A DNA stretch of 64,000 nucleotides. Origin: Bosea sp. 29B. GTDB taxonomy: Bacteria > Pseudomonadota > Alphaproteobacteria > Rhizobiales > Beijerinckiaceae. Below, piece after piece: positions 24,385 through 33,235 of this stretch. The DNA lies in NCBI RefSeq assembly GCF_902506165.1, contig NZ_LR733817.1, positions 1,720,255 through 1,784,254 of the forward strand. The letters run 5' to 3'. A model generated the notes under the pieces. The model was given only the letters and a program-made list of their open reading frames with translations, did not search any database and was not told the origin of the DNA. Each line of letters begins with the position of its first letter. Position 1 is the stretch's first letter. Made by a program: the position numbers and the translations under genes.

Positions 24385-25256
24385 CCATGACGCTTACTCT
24401 CGATCCGCCGCAGGGCCGCAGCACCCTGCCCTTCATCGACGCGCGCCACCCGGAGCGGCCGTTCGAGATCAACTTCTACCGGCCGGCACGGCACCGTCCC
24501 GAAGACGAGGTGGTGTTCGTCCAGCACGGCATGCTGCGCAATGGCGACGACTACCGCGACTTCTGGATCGAAGCCGCAGAGACGCACAACCTGCTGATCG
24601 TCGCGCCGACCTTCGGCAACGCGCACTTCCCCAAGGCCGAGGGCTATAATAACGGCCTCGTCGTCGGTGAGGGCGGCGCCATCGCCGCCCAGGACGACTG
24701 GCTCTACGCCGTGCCGGCCCGCGTGCTGGCGGCTTTGCGCCAGGCCGGCGTCACCGCGCGCGACAAGGTCAAATTGTTCGGCCACTCTGCCGGCGGCCAG
24801 TTCGTCCACCGCCTGCTGGCGACGCAGGCCGAGACGCCCTTCGAGACCGCCTTCGCCGCCAATTCCGGCTGGTACACGCTGCCGACGCTGGAAAGGCGTT
24901 TTCCGGAAGGGCTAGGCGGGCTCGGCCTCGGCGAGGCGGAGCTCGCGCGCTGGCTCGCCTGGCCGATGGTGATCTTCGCCGGCGACCAGGACATCGTCAC
25001 CAGCGATCCTAACCTGCCGGCGCAGGCCGAGGCGCTGGCGCAGGGGCCGATGCGCTATGCCCGCGCCCATTTCATGCTCGACTTCGCCAAGGCCGAAGCG
25101 GCCAGGTGCGGCCTGCCCTGCAACTGGTCGCTGATCACCGTGCCCGGCATCGGCCATGACGGGGCGGCGATGTCGCGCGCCGCCGCGGCGTGGTGGTATG
25201 AGGGCCGTATCCCGTCGGTCGAGGAACTGAAGCCGGAGGCGACTGCAGTCGCCTGA
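24381..25256 (+). CDS. alpha/beta-hydrolase (esterase/peptidase-like)
   Basis: A 291-residue alpha/beta-hydrolase coupled to the transporter by ATGA. The nucleophile elbow is GHSAGG with Ser136. The acid is probably in VIFAGDQDIV and the histidine in PGIGHDGAAM. No signal peptide is seen, so it acts in the cytoplasm, probably on the compound imported by the upstream transporter (an ester or amide). An active triad appears intact. Confidence 0.85.
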   Translation: MTMTLTLDPPQGRSTLPFIDARHPERPFEINFYRPARHRPEDEVVFVQHGMLRNGDDYRDFWIEAAETHNLLIVAPTFGNAHFPKAEGYNNGLVVGEGGAIAAQDDWLYAVPARVLAALRQAGVTARDKVKLFGHSAGGQFVHRLLATQAETPFETAFAANSGWYTLPTLERRFPEGLGGLGLGEAELARWLAWPMVIFAGDQDIVTSDPNLPAQAEALAQGPMRYARAHFMLDFAKAEAARCGLPCNWSLITVPGIGHDGAAMSRAAAAWWYEGRIPSVEELKPEATAVA

Positions 25257-25319
25257 GGCTCGACCGGCCAAGCCCGATCTGCAACATCTGGCGTCCGATT
25301 TGGCGGGAGGCCGTTCACG

Positions 25320-25949
25320 ATGAAGCTGCTGCTGGCGGGTGCGACGGGGCTGGTCGGCGGCCATGTGCTGGCACAGGCGCTTGTCGATCCGCGCATCGAT
25401 GCCGTGGTCGCTCCAGCCCGCCGCGCCTTGCCGGCCCATCCGAAGCTGCTCGCGCCGACAGTCGATTTCGAGGCGCTGCCCGAGGATGCGCCATGGTGGG
25501 CGGCCGATGCGGCGATCTCAGCGCTCGGCACGACCATCCGCAAGGCCGGCTCACAGGAGGCCTTCCAGCGGGTCGATCACGATTATCAGCTCGACGTAGC
25601 CCGGCTCGCCAGCCGGCACGGCACGCCGGTCTTCGTCCTGAACTCGGCGCTCGGTGCCGATCCGGCCTCGCGCATCTTCTACAACCGGGTAAAGGGCGAG
25701 CTGGAGCGTGACCTCGCTGGCCTCGACTTCGCCTCGCTCACCTTTGTCAGGCCGGGCCTGATCGGCGGCGAGCGGCAGGAAAGCCGCCCGGCCGAACGCG
25801 CCGCACTCGCCCTGCTCGGCATCCTCGGCCCGGTGCTGCCGCGCGCCTGGCGCATCAATCCGGCGGGGTGCATCGCCGCCGCGATGATCGAGGCCGCCAT
25901 CGCGGCCAAGCCCGGGATGCATGTCGTCAGCTCGGCCGAGCTGGCCTGA
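25320..25949 (+). CDS. NAD(P)-binding Rossmann protein (atypical SDR, NAD(P)H-binding)
   Basis: A 209-residue protein with the nucleotide-binding GATGLVGGHV motif at residues 7-16 and a FYNRVKGELERDL segment that includes the Tyr-x3-Lys pair of short-chain dehydrogenases. It resembles the small NAD(P)-binding group related to HTATIP2 and NmrA-like proteins, which are often redox sensors or chaperones more than enzymes. A ribosome site GGGAGG precedes the ATG. It ends three bases before the convergent stop of the cupin regulator. Confidence 0.8.
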   Translation: MKLLLAGATGLVGGHVLAQALVDPRIDAVVAPARRALPAHPKLLAPTVDFEALPEDAPWWAADAAISALGTTIRKAGSQEAFQRVDHDYQLDVARLASRHGTPVFVLNSALGADPASRIFYNRVKGELERDLAGLDFASLTFVRPGLIGGERQESRPAERAALALLGILGPVLPRAWRINPAGCIAAAMIEAAIAAKPGMHVVSSAELA

Positions 25950-25951
25950 GC

Positions 25952-26563
25952 TCAGGCCGTCTCGCACCAGACCCAGAGCAGGGTCGCGTCGACATCGCCG
26001 GTCGTATAGCAGAGATGGGTCAGCCGGCTGTCGAAATAGAGGCTGTCGCCCGGCTTCAGCCTGATCTCGTCATAGGAGCCGCTGACGAAGGCGACCTCGC
26101 CCGAGAGCACATAGAGGAATTCCTCGCCCCGGTGCGAGGCCGGTTTCTCGAACTGGTGGGCGCTGCGCGCCTTGACCGTGGTCACGAACGGCACCATGCG
26201 CCGGTCCTTGAGCCCGGTGCAGAGATATTCGTGGATGTAATTGGCTTCCTCGCTGCGCCGTCCTTGCCCGGCCGGCGTCGTCGTCAGGCGGCCCGGCTGG
26301 CCGGCGCCCTGTTCGGAGAGCAGGCTGACCAGCGTGACGCCGAGGCCGGCGGCGATCAGCTCCAGGATCTCGAAGGTCGGCGAGGCCCGGCCGTTCTCGA
26401 TCTTCGACAGCGCCGATTTCGACACGCCGCTGCGGCGGCTGACCTCGTCGAGCGTCAGGCGCTGCTCGGTGCGCGAGGCCCGGATCCGCGCCCCGATCCT
26501 CATCTGAGGACGCGCTGATCCGAGGTCCGGCGCATTCACGGGCGGTGTCGCGAGATCCGGCAT
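25952..26563 (-). CDS. XRE-family regulator with C-terminal cupin domain (PuuR-like)
   Basis: A 203-residue regulator. The helix-turn-helix (LTLDEVSRRSGVSKSALSKIENGRASPTFEIL) spans about residues 37-68. A cupin domain follows, with HRGEEFLYVLSGEVAFVSGSY and LKPGDSLYFDSRLTHLCYT. The architecture matches PuuR and related regulators of amine and amino-acid catabolism. It is the last gene of the minus-strand aminotransferase/transporter operon, three bases after the ATPase stop, and probably autoregulates that operon. Confidence 0.88.
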   Translation of the reverse strand: MPDLATPPVNAPDLGSARPQMRIGARIRASRTEQRLTLDEVSRRSGVSKSALSKIENGRASPTFEILELIAAGLGVTLVSLLSEQGAGQPGRLTTTPAGQGRRSEEANYIHEYLCTGLKDRRMVPFVTTVKARSAHQFEKPASHRGEEFLYVLSGEVAFVSGSYDEIRLKPGDSLYFDSRLTHLCYTTGDVDATLLWVWCETA

Positions 26564-26566
26564 GCG

Positions 26567-28225
26567 TCAACGACCTTTCGCTTCATCGGAGCCCGTAGCG
26601 TACACGCTTCGTGACACCGCGCCCGGCACGGCCGCGAGCAACTCGCGCGTGTAGGCATGCTCCGGCGCCGCAAATACCGCAGCAGTCGGGCCGATTTCAA
26701 CGATCCTGCCGCGCTGCATGATCGCGACCCGGTCGCAGATCTGGGCCGCGACGCGCAGGTCATGGGTGATGAACACCAGCGACAGGGCCATCCTGCGCTT
26801 CAGATCAGCGAGGAGCGCCAGCACCTGCGCCTGCACGGAAACGTCGAGCGCCGACACCGCCTCGTCTGCGACGATGATGTCGGGATCGAGCGCCAGCGCC
26901 CGGGCGATGCCGATGCGCTGGCGTTGGCCGCCGGAGAATTCGTGCGGATAGCGCTTCAGCGCGTCGATGCCGAGCCCGACGAGCTCCATCAACTCGCCGG
27001 CGCGCCGCTCGGCCTCGACGCGCGCAACGCCATGGGCGATCGGCCCGTCGGTGATGATCCGGCCGACGCTCTTGCGCGGATTGAGCGAGGCGTAAGGGTC
27101 CTGGAAGATCATCTGGACCTTGCGGCGCAGGGTCCGCAAGGCTTCGCCGCGCTGGGCCAGGAAATCGACCTCGCCGAGCCGGATCGCGCCTGCATCCGCC
27201 GCCAGCAGCCGCACCAGGCATTTGCCGACGGTCGACTTGCCGGAGCCGGATTCCCCGATGATGCCGAGCGTCTCGCCGCGGCGCAGCGTGAAGCTGACCT
27301 CGTCGGCGGCCGCGACCGTGCGCTTGGCTCCGAACAGGCTCGCCCGGCTGACATAGGTCTTGCTGAGACCCTCGACGCTGAGCGCGATCGGCTGCCCCTC
27401 AAGCGTGGCAGCAGGCGGCGGCGTCAGCGAGGGCACCGACGCCAGCAGCGCCTTGGTGTAGGCATGCTGGGGACGCTCCAGGACGCCGCCCGCCACCCCG
27501 CTCTCGACGACGCGGCCCTGATGCATGACCACGACCCGGTCGGCGATCTCGGCGACGACGCCGAAATCATGGGTGATCAGGAGGACGCTCATCCCGCGCT
27601 CGCGCTGGAGCCTTGCGATCAGCTTGAGGATCTGGCCTTGCGTGGTGACGTCGAGCGCCGTGGTCGGCTCGTCGGCGATCAGGAGATGCGGTTCCAGCGC
27701 CACCGCCATCGCGATCATCACGCGCTGGCGCTGGCCGCCTGAGAGCTGGTGCGGAAAGGCCCGCAGCAACTGCTCGGGCTCTGGCAGGCCGACTTCGGCG
27801 AGCAGGGCCAGCGCCTTGGCCCGCCGCTGCGCCGGGGTCAGCACGCCATGCGCCTTGAAGACCTCGACGATCTGTTCGCCGATGCGCTGCACCGGGTTGA
27901 GCGAGGTCATCGGCTCCTGGAAGATCATGCCGATCGAGCGGCCACGGATCGCCCGCCATTCGCGGTCGGAGCATGCGGTCAGCGCCTGCCCGGCCAGCCT
28001 GATCTCGCCGGCGCCGACGCTGAGCCCCTGCGGCAGCAATCCCATCACGGCATGGGCAGTCATCGACTTGCCGGAGCCGGATTCGCCGACGATGCAGAGC
28101 GTCTCGCCGCGCCGGACCTCGAAGCCGACATCGCGGATGGCATGGGCCCGGTCGCCCCCGCCCGGCAGGGCGACGGAGAGGTCGCGGATCGAGAGGACGG
28201 GCTCGCTTGCCTGCACCGCGCTCAT
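26567..28225 (-). CDS. fused dual ATP-binding protein of a dipeptide-type ABC transporter
   Basis: A 552-residue protein carrying both ATPase domains of the transporter in one chain (DppD-DppF order). Domain one has GESGSGKSMT, FQEPMTSLNPV, LSGGQRQRV and LIADEPTTALD. Domain two has GESGSGKSTV, MIFQDPYASLNPRKSV, FSGGQRQRI and VADEAVSALD, with Ala where Pro is usual. The fused form is common in YejF/GsiA-type systems. The start overlaps the permease stop by ATGA; the open frame upstream of it is a shadow. Confidence 0.94.
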   Translation of the reverse strand: MSAVQASEPVLSIRDLSVALPGGGDRAHAIRDVGFEVRRGETLCIVGESGSGKSMTAHAVMGLLPQGLSVGAGEIRLAGQALTACSDREWRAIRGRSIGMIFQEPMTSLNPVQRIGEQIVEVFKAHGVLTPAQRRAKALALLAEVGLPEPEQLLRAFPHQLSGGQRQRVMIAMAVALEPHLLIADEPTTALDVTTQGQILKLIARLQRERGMSVLLITHDFGVVAEIADRVVVMHQGRVVESGVAGGVLERPQHAYTKALLASVPSLTPPPAATLEGQPIALSVEGLSKTYVSRASLFGAKRTVAAADEVSFTLRRGETLGIIGESGSGKSTVGKCLVRLLAADAGAIRLGEVDFLAQRGEALRTLRRKVQMIFQDPYASLNPRKSVGRIITDGPIAHGVARVEAERRAGELMELVGLGIDALKRYPHEFSGGQRQRIGIARALALDPDIIVADEAVSALDVSVQAQVLALLADLKRRMALSLVFITHDLRVAAQICDRVAIMQRGRIVEIGPTAAVFAAPEHAYTRELLAAVPGAVSRSVYATGSDEAKGR

Positions 28226-29061
28226 GTCCGCCTCCCGCGCAGGCTCGGGTTGAAGGCGTCGTTGAGGCCCTCGCCGATCAGGTTCAGCGCCAATACCGTG
28301 ATGAAGATCGCCGTGCCCGGGATGAAGCTGATCCACCACTGGTCGAGCACGCGGCTGCGGCCGGAGCCGACCATGTAGCCCCAGCTCATCACATTGGGAT
28401 CGCCGAGGCCGAGGAAGGAGAGCGAGGATTCCAGCAGGATCGCGGTCGCCGTCATCAGCGAGGCCAGCACGATCACCGGCGAGACCACATTGGGCAGCAC
28501 CTCGGTCAGGATGACCTTGTGGACCGGCTGGCCGGTGACGATCGCCGCCTGGACATAGTCGCGTGTGCGCACGCTCAATACCTCGCCGCGGACGAGGCGC
28601 GCCACCGGCGGCCAGCTCACGATCGCAATCGCGAGCACGATCGAGGCGACCGAGGGCTGCAGGATCGAGACGATGACGATGGCGAGCGCGAAGGACGGGA
28701 TCGTCTGGAAGAACTCAGTCACCCGCATCAGCGCCGCATCGACCCAGCCGCCGAAATAGCCGGAGATCGCGCCGAGCGGCACGCCGACGAGCAGCGCCAC
28801 CAGCGTCGAGACCAGGCCGATCAGCAGCGAGACGCGACTGCCATGCACCAGCCCGGCGAGGATGTCGCGGCCGACCGTATCGGAGCCGAGCGGGGCGCGA
28901 TCGAGCGCGAAGGGCGCGAGGAACGGCCGGTGCACCATCCGCCAGGGCGACCCCGGATAGAGCAGTGGGGCGAGGACGGCGACGGCAACCACGGCGATGA
29001 GGATGCACAGCCCGATCACCGCGCCGCGATTGCGCGCGAAGGTTCGCAGGAAGGAGTTCAC
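28222..29061 (-). CDS. dipeptide-type ABC transporter permease (DppC-like)
   Basis: A 279-residue permease. The start is a GTG that overlaps the stop of the upstream permease by GTGA, with AAGGAG-like bases just upstream. Marks are the first helix AVIGLCILIAVVAVAVLAPLLY, PLGSDTVGRDILAGLVHGSRVSLLIG, VRTRDYVQAAIVTGQPVHKVI and the C-terminal ATAILLESSLSFLGLGDPNVMSWG. The longer open frame upstream is an antisense-like shadow of the partner permease. Confidence 0.9.
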   Translation of the reverse strand: MNSFLRTFARNRGAVIGLCILIAVVAVAVLAPLLYPGSPWRMVHRPFLAPFALDRAPLGSDTVGRDILAGLVHGSRVSLLIGLVSTLVALLVGVPLGAISGYFGGWVDAALMRVTEFFQTIPSFALAIVIVSILQPSVASIVLAIAIVSWPPVARLVRGEVLSVRTRDYVQAAIVTGQPVHKVILTEVLPNVVSPVIVLASLMTATAILLESSLSFLGLGDPNVMSWGYMVGSGRSRVLDQWWISFIPGTAIFITVLALNLIGEGLNDAFNPSLRGRRT

Positions 29062-30035
29062 GAGACCGCCTCGATGCGCGGATCGACGAACCGGTACATC
29101 AGGTCCGTCAGGATGTTGAACAGGATGACCATGGCCGAACAGGTGAAGAACACGCCGAGCAGGACCTGGTAGTCGCGCTGGAGCAGCGCGTCGAAGAGCA
29201 GGCGCCCGATGCCCGGCCAGGCGAAGACGGTCTCGACCAGGAGCGAGCCGCCGACGAGCTGGCCGGCCTGCAGCCCCGCCAGCGTCACCACCGGCAGGAT
29301 CGCGTTCGGGACCATGTGGTGGCGCACCACCGCGCCGGGTGCGAGGCCCTTGGCATGGGCGGTCTTGACGTAGTCGAAGCGCGAGACCTCGATCATCGAG
29401 GAGCGCATCATCCGAGCATAGACGGCGGTGAAGAACAGGCCGAGCGTCGCCGCCGGCATGATCAGGTGCCAGCCGATATCGAGCGCACGCCGGGCGCCGG
29501 TATGGCCCGCGCCCATGCTCTCGTAGCCGACATTGGGCAGCCACCCCAGATATTTGGAGAAGACGATCTGGGCGATGATCGCCAGCCAGAACAGCGGCAT
29601 GGCGTAGAAGACCAGCGAGCCCGTCATGATCGCGCTGTCGGAGGCGCGCCCGACCCGGCGCGCCGCGACGACGCCGAGGGTGACGCCGGCGGCGAGCGAG
29701 ATGATCAGCGCCGTGCCGGTCAGGAGCAGCGTCGCCGGCAGGCGCTCCAGGATCAGGTCGAGCACCGGGCGCTGCTGGCGATAGCTGAAGCCGAGATCGA
29801 GGCTGAGCATGCCCTTGAGATAAAGCCAGAACTGCTCGGCCAGCGAGCGGTCGAGGCCGAAGCGCTCGCGCAATTGCTGCAGGAAGACGGCATCGCCCGC
29901 GCCGGCCTCCCCGGCCATGACCTGGGCGGGATCGCCCGGCGCTAGGCGCAGCAGGAAGAAGTTCAGCGTGGCGATGGCGATCAGGATGACCGCCGCCCCC
30001 GACGCCTTGCGAAGCAGCAACAATGCGAACGTCAC
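29058..30035 (-). CDS. dipeptide-type ABC transporter permease (DppB-like)
   Basis: A 325-residue permease with the DppB pattern. It has the N-terminal helix KASGAAVILIAIATLNFFLLRL, APGDPAQVMAGEAGAG, LSLDLGFSYRQQRPV, SRFDYVKTAHAKGLAPGAVVRHHMVPNA and ETVFAWPGIGRLLFDALLQRDYQ. It follows the binding-protein gene after 64 bases in which no other feature was seen. Confidence 0.92.
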   Translation of the reverse strand: MTFALLLLRKASGAAVILIAIATLNFFLLRLAPGDPAQVMAGEAGAGDAVFLQQLRERFGLDRSLAEQFWLYLKGMLSLDLGFSYRQQRPVLDLILERLPATLLLTGTALIISLAAGVTLGVVAARRVGRASDSAIMTGSLVFYAMPLFWLAIIAQIVFSKYLGWLPNVGYESMGAGHTGARRALDIGWHLIMPAATLGLFFTAVYARMMRSSMIEVSRFDYVKTAHAKGLAPGAVVRHHMVPNAILPVVTLAGLQAGQLVGGSLLVETVFAWPGIGRLLFDALLQRDYQVLLGVFFTCSAMVILFNILTDLMYRFVDPRIEAVS

Positions 30036-30099
30036 GCGTTCCCTCCGCGGTCCCGCGGCGGTAAGGGAATGCCCCTTCCCGCCGACGGCCGGTCCAATG

Positions 30100-31704
30100 T
30101 CAGGCCTTCCAGGCGTCCTGGAAGGCGTCGTTCATGCCGGTCGCGGTCTTGATCAGGTTGTTGAAATTGCTGCGATAGATCGTCGGGAACTCGAGCTCGA
30201 GCATCCAGGCGACCGGCAGGTCGTCGACCAGGATCTGCTGGACCTTGGTGTAGAGCTCCTGCCGGGCGACATCGCCATTGGCAGCAGCGGCTTCCGCGAA
30301 CAGCCGGTCGACCTCCGGATTGGAATAACCGGCGACATTGTTCCAGGGCGAGCCCTTGGCGATGTTGCTGGAGACGTAAGTTCGCGCGACGCCGAGGGCG
30401 GGATCGCCGAACTGCGACAGCCAGGTGAAGGCGAGGTCGAAATCCCAGTCCGAGAGGCGCTGGCCGTAGCCGGCGACATCGGTCGTCACCAGCTGGATAT
30501 TCATGCCGATATCGGTGAGGTTCTGCTTCACCGCCTCGGCCCAGCGCGTCCAGGCCTCGCCATAGGGCAGCGCCAGCAGGCGGATCGGCTCGCCCTTATA
30601 GCCGGACTCCTTCAGCAATGCCTTGGCCTTGGCCGGATCGAAACCGTAGGCCGCGACCTTGTCGCTGTAGAAGCGGGTCTTCGAGCTGACCGGGCCGGTG
30701 GCGAGGCGCGCCAGCCCGTTCCAGATTACGTCCTTGGCGAACTCCCGGTCCATCCCGTACATCACCGCCTGACGGAACGACTTCTTCGCCATCAGGCCCT
30801 GGCGATGGTTGAACCAGAGCCAGGACAGGGGCGCGATCATCTCCCAGCCCTTGCCGGTGACTGTGGTGTTCTTCATCTTCGCGAGCTTGGCGACGTCGAA
30901 ATTCTCGACGGTGCCGCCGGTCAGGATGTCGACCGCGCCGGTCTCGTAGGCGACGACGCGGGCCGCGGCGTCCGGGATGATCTGCCAGTAGATCTCGTCG
31001 AGATGGGGCAGGCCCTGGACATGGTAGTCCGGGTTGCGCGTGAGCTTGATGTGCGAGCCGCGCGTCCACTCCGCCAGCTTGAACGGGCCGGTGCCGATTG
31101 GCGTGTTGTTGTTCGGGTTGGTCTTGTAGTCGGTGCCGGCATAGAGGTGCTTGGGCACGATCGGCGTCGTGCTCAGTTCGAACATCAGGATGAACGGGCC
31201 GAACGGGTTCTTCAGCTGGTAGCGCACCGTGAAGTCGTCGAGCTTCTCGATACGCTCGACATGGGTGGTCGCGACCGGCCGCCAACGCGGATGCAGCTCG
31301 CGCAGGAAGACGTCGGTCGAGAAGACGACGTCGTCGGCGGTGAAGGGCTTGCCGTCATGCCAGGTGACGTTGCGCTTGAGATGGAAGGTATAGGCCTTGC
31401 CGTCTTCGGAAATCTCCCAGCGCTCGGCCAAAGACGGGATCGGCTTCAGGTCGTGGCCGTATTTCAGCAGGCTCTCATAGATGCTGCCGGCGACCATCTG
31501 CGTCGGCGTGTTCTGGACGAGGCCGAGCATCAGGCTCGACGGCTCGGGATGGACGACCGCCCGCACGACGCCGCCGCGCTTGGGCGTCTGCGCCAACGCC
31601 GTGATCGAGCCGGTCGCCAGCGGGCTCAGCCCGAAGAACAATTCCCCCGCCGCAAGGCCGGCGGCGCCGGCCTTGAGCAGCTCGCGCTTGCTGATATCAG
31701 TCAT
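30100..31704 (-). CDS. dipeptide-type ABC transporter substrate-binding protein
   Basis: A 534-residue SBP family 5 receptor. The N-terminus (ISKRELLKAGAAGLAAGELFFGLSPLA) resembles a twin-arginine signal, but with KR in place of RR. Marks are RAVVHPEPSSLMLGLVQNTPTQMVAGSIYESLL, HLKRNVTWHDGKPFTADDVVFSTDVFL and GTGPFKLAEWTRGSHIKLTRNPDY. The start has a good GGGAGG site. It lies between the aminotransferase gene and its permeases, linking uptake to amine metabolism. Confidence 0.92.
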   Translation of the reverse strand: MTDISKRELLKAGAAGLAAGELFFGLSPLATGSITALAQTPKRGGVVRAVVHPEPSSLMLGLVQNTPTQMVAGSIYESLLKYGHDLKPIPSLAERWEISEDGKAYTFHLKRNVTWHDGKPFTADDVVFSTDVFLRELHPRWRPVATTHVERIEKLDDFTVRYQLKNPFGPFILMFELSTTPIVPKHLYAGTDYKTNPNNNTPIGTGPFKLAEWTRGSHIKLTRNPDYHVQGLPHLDEIYWQIIPDAAARVVAYETGAVDILTGGTVENFDVAKLAKMKNTTVTGKGWEMIAPLSWLWFNHRQGLMAKKSFRQAVMYGMDREFAKDVIWNGLARLATGPVSSKTRFYSDKVAAYGFDPAKAKALLKESGYKGEPIRLLALPYGEAWTRWAEAVKQNLTDIGMNIQLVTTDVAGYGQRLSDWDFDLAFTWLSQFGDPALGVARTYVSSNIAKGSPWNNVAGYSNPEVDRLFAEAAAANGDVARQELYTKVQQILVDDLPVAWMLELEFPTIYRSNFNNLIKTATGMNDAFQDAWKA

Positions 31705-31740
31705 GACATCCTCCCCTTGTTGATTGTTTGGCGCAGTTGG

Positions 31741-31759
31741 GCGGGCGTTGATCGCCCGC
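31741..31759 (-). terminator. intergenic hairpin downstream of the aminotransferase gene
   Basis: A perfect 7-bp GC-rich stem (GCGGGCG / CGCCCGC) with a 5-base loop lies in the 61 bases between the aminotransferase stop and the binding-protein start. There is no clear U-run, so it may weaken read-through or protect a processed mRNA end more than stop transcription. A partial terminator before a highly expressed receptor gene is common in transporter operons. Confidence 0.35.
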
Positions 31760-31765
31760 TCCGTC

Positions 31766-33088
31766 TCAGAGCGTCGCAAGTGTGCGCGCCACCGCCTCGG
31801 CGGTCGCCTTGACCTCGGCCTCGCCATGGGCGAGCGAGCTCAGGCTGTGCAGCGTGTTGGCCGGCGACATGTAGACGCCCTCCTGCATCAGGGCGTTGGC
31901 GAAGGCCTTGAACTTCGCCCGGTCGACATGCGTGCAGAACTCGCGGTAGTCGGTGATCTCGTCACGGTCGGTGAAGTAGATCTGGAAGACCGAACCAACA
32001 TTCTGGACGATGGCGCGATGGCGCTTCTGGGCGCCGATGACCTCGCGCAGCGCGCTCGCCATCGCCGTGCCGCAGGCCTGCAATTGCTTGAAGCCGGCCG
32101 CCTTGTCGGCGGTCATGATCTCCAGCATCGTCTTGGTGGCGTAGAGCCCGAGCCGCGGCGCGTTATGGCTGCCGTAATGCAGGATCTTGCCCCATTCGAG
32201 CCCGGCCATGATGTGGTCTGGGCCGCAGATCGCCGCGATCGGAAAACCCTGGCCGAGCGCCTTGCCATAGGTCACGATATCCGGCGAGAGCCCGTAGCGC
32301 TCGGCGCAGCCGCCGGCGCCGAGCCGGAAACCGGTCACCGTCTCGTCGAGATAGAACAGCGCGCCATATGCCTTGCAGATCGACTGGATGAACTGGAGAT
32401 AGCCCTCCTTCGGCGGGATCACGCCCATATTGGTCATGACGCCCTCGGTGACGATGCAGGCGACGTCGCGGCCATGGGCTTCCATCACCCGGGTCAGCGC
32501 CGCCTCGTCGTTCCACGGCACGACCAGCGTGTCGGCCCAGGAGCCGGCCGTCAGCCCCGAGCTGTCGGGGATGCGGATCGGATCGTTGGGATGCCCCAAC
32601 GAGGTGGGCAGCTGCGGATTGCTGTTGAGCAGCACCGCGTCGTACCAACCATGGTAATGGCCCTCGAACTTCAGGATCTTCGAGCGTCCGGTCAGGCCGC
32701 GGGCCAGGCGGAAGGCCGCCATGCAGGCCTCGGTGCCGGTGTTGGCGAAGCGGATCTTCTGGGCATGCGGCAGCAGGTCGACCAGCATCTCGGCGACCTC
32801 GACCTCGACCTCGAGCGCCGTGGCGAAATGGGTGCCATGCACGACCTCGCGCTGCACCGCCTCGACGATCGCCGGATGAGCATGGCCGAGCGGCAAAGCG
32901 CCGAAGGACATCATCCAGTCGATGTATTCATTGCCGTCGACATCGCGGAGGCGGGCGCCCGAACCGCCGCGCATATACGGCGGGTAGGGCGCATAATTGG
33001 TCGGCCCGCGCGAGGCCGAGCTGACCCCCTCGACAAGCACCTTCATCGCCCGCTCGAAGAGCTGGCCCGAAGCCGTATTCCGCAGCAT
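31766..33088 (-). CDS. class III aminotransferase (glutamate-1-semialdehyde aminomutase-like)
   Basis: A 440-residue PLP enzyme. The cofactor lysine is Lys276 in VTYGKALGQGFP, and Asp248 in LFYLDETVTGFR should bind the pyridine nitrogen. ANTGTEACMAAFRLAR (about 115-130) contacts the phosphate, and the active-site FEGHYHGWYD is typical of the HemL-like branch. It is first in an operon with an oligopeptide-type transporter and a cupin regulator, so catabolic transamination of an imported amine is more likely than haem synthesis. The ATG at 33088 follows GAGGAAA; an ATG at 33148 would add 20 residues. Confidence 0.9.
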   Translation of the reverse strand: MLRNTASGQLFERAMKVLVEGVSSASRGPTNYAPYPPYMRGGSGARLRDVDGNEYIDWMMSFGALPLGHAHPAIVEAVQREVVHGTHFATALEVEVEVAEMLVDLLPHAQKIRFANTGTEACMAAFRLARGLTGRSKILKFEGHYHGWYDAVLLNSNPQLPTSLGHPNDPIRIPDSSGLTAGSWADTLVVPWNDEAALTRVMEAHGRDVACIVTEGVMTNMGVIPPKEGYLQFIQSICKAYGALFYLDETVTGFRLGAGGCAERYGLSPDIVTYGKALGQGFPIAAICGPDHIMAGLEWGKILHYGSHNAPRLGLYATKTMLEIMTADKAAGFKQLQACGTAMASALREVIGAQKRHRAIVQNVGSVFQIYFTDRDEITDYREFCTHVDRAKFKAFANALMQEGVYMSPANTLHSLSSLAHGEAEVKATAEAVARTLATL

Positions 33089-33166
33089 TTCTAGCGTTTC
33101 CTCGCCTTGCGGCCGGTGCGCCTTCAGTGGGCGGCGCGCCTTGACCAATGTTCTCTATTATGCTCA

Positions 33167-33188
33167 CTTGTTCACTATAGGAAACAAG
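33167..33188. promoter_or_regulatory. palindrome in the divergent control region
   Basis: CTTGTT (33167-33172) and AACAAG (33183-33188) form an inverted repeat around ten AT-rich bases, in the 147 bases between the minus-strand aminotransferase operon and the plus-strand deacetylase operon. On the minus strand a TTGTTT and a CATAAT 19 bases apart could be a weak promoter overlapping it. The PuuR-like regulator at 25952 is the obvious local candidate to bind here. Confidence 0.4.
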
Positions 33189-33235
33189 CCGATTTGCGTT
33201 GTCAAGGCGCTTCGCCGGAGAAAAAGAGAGAACGG

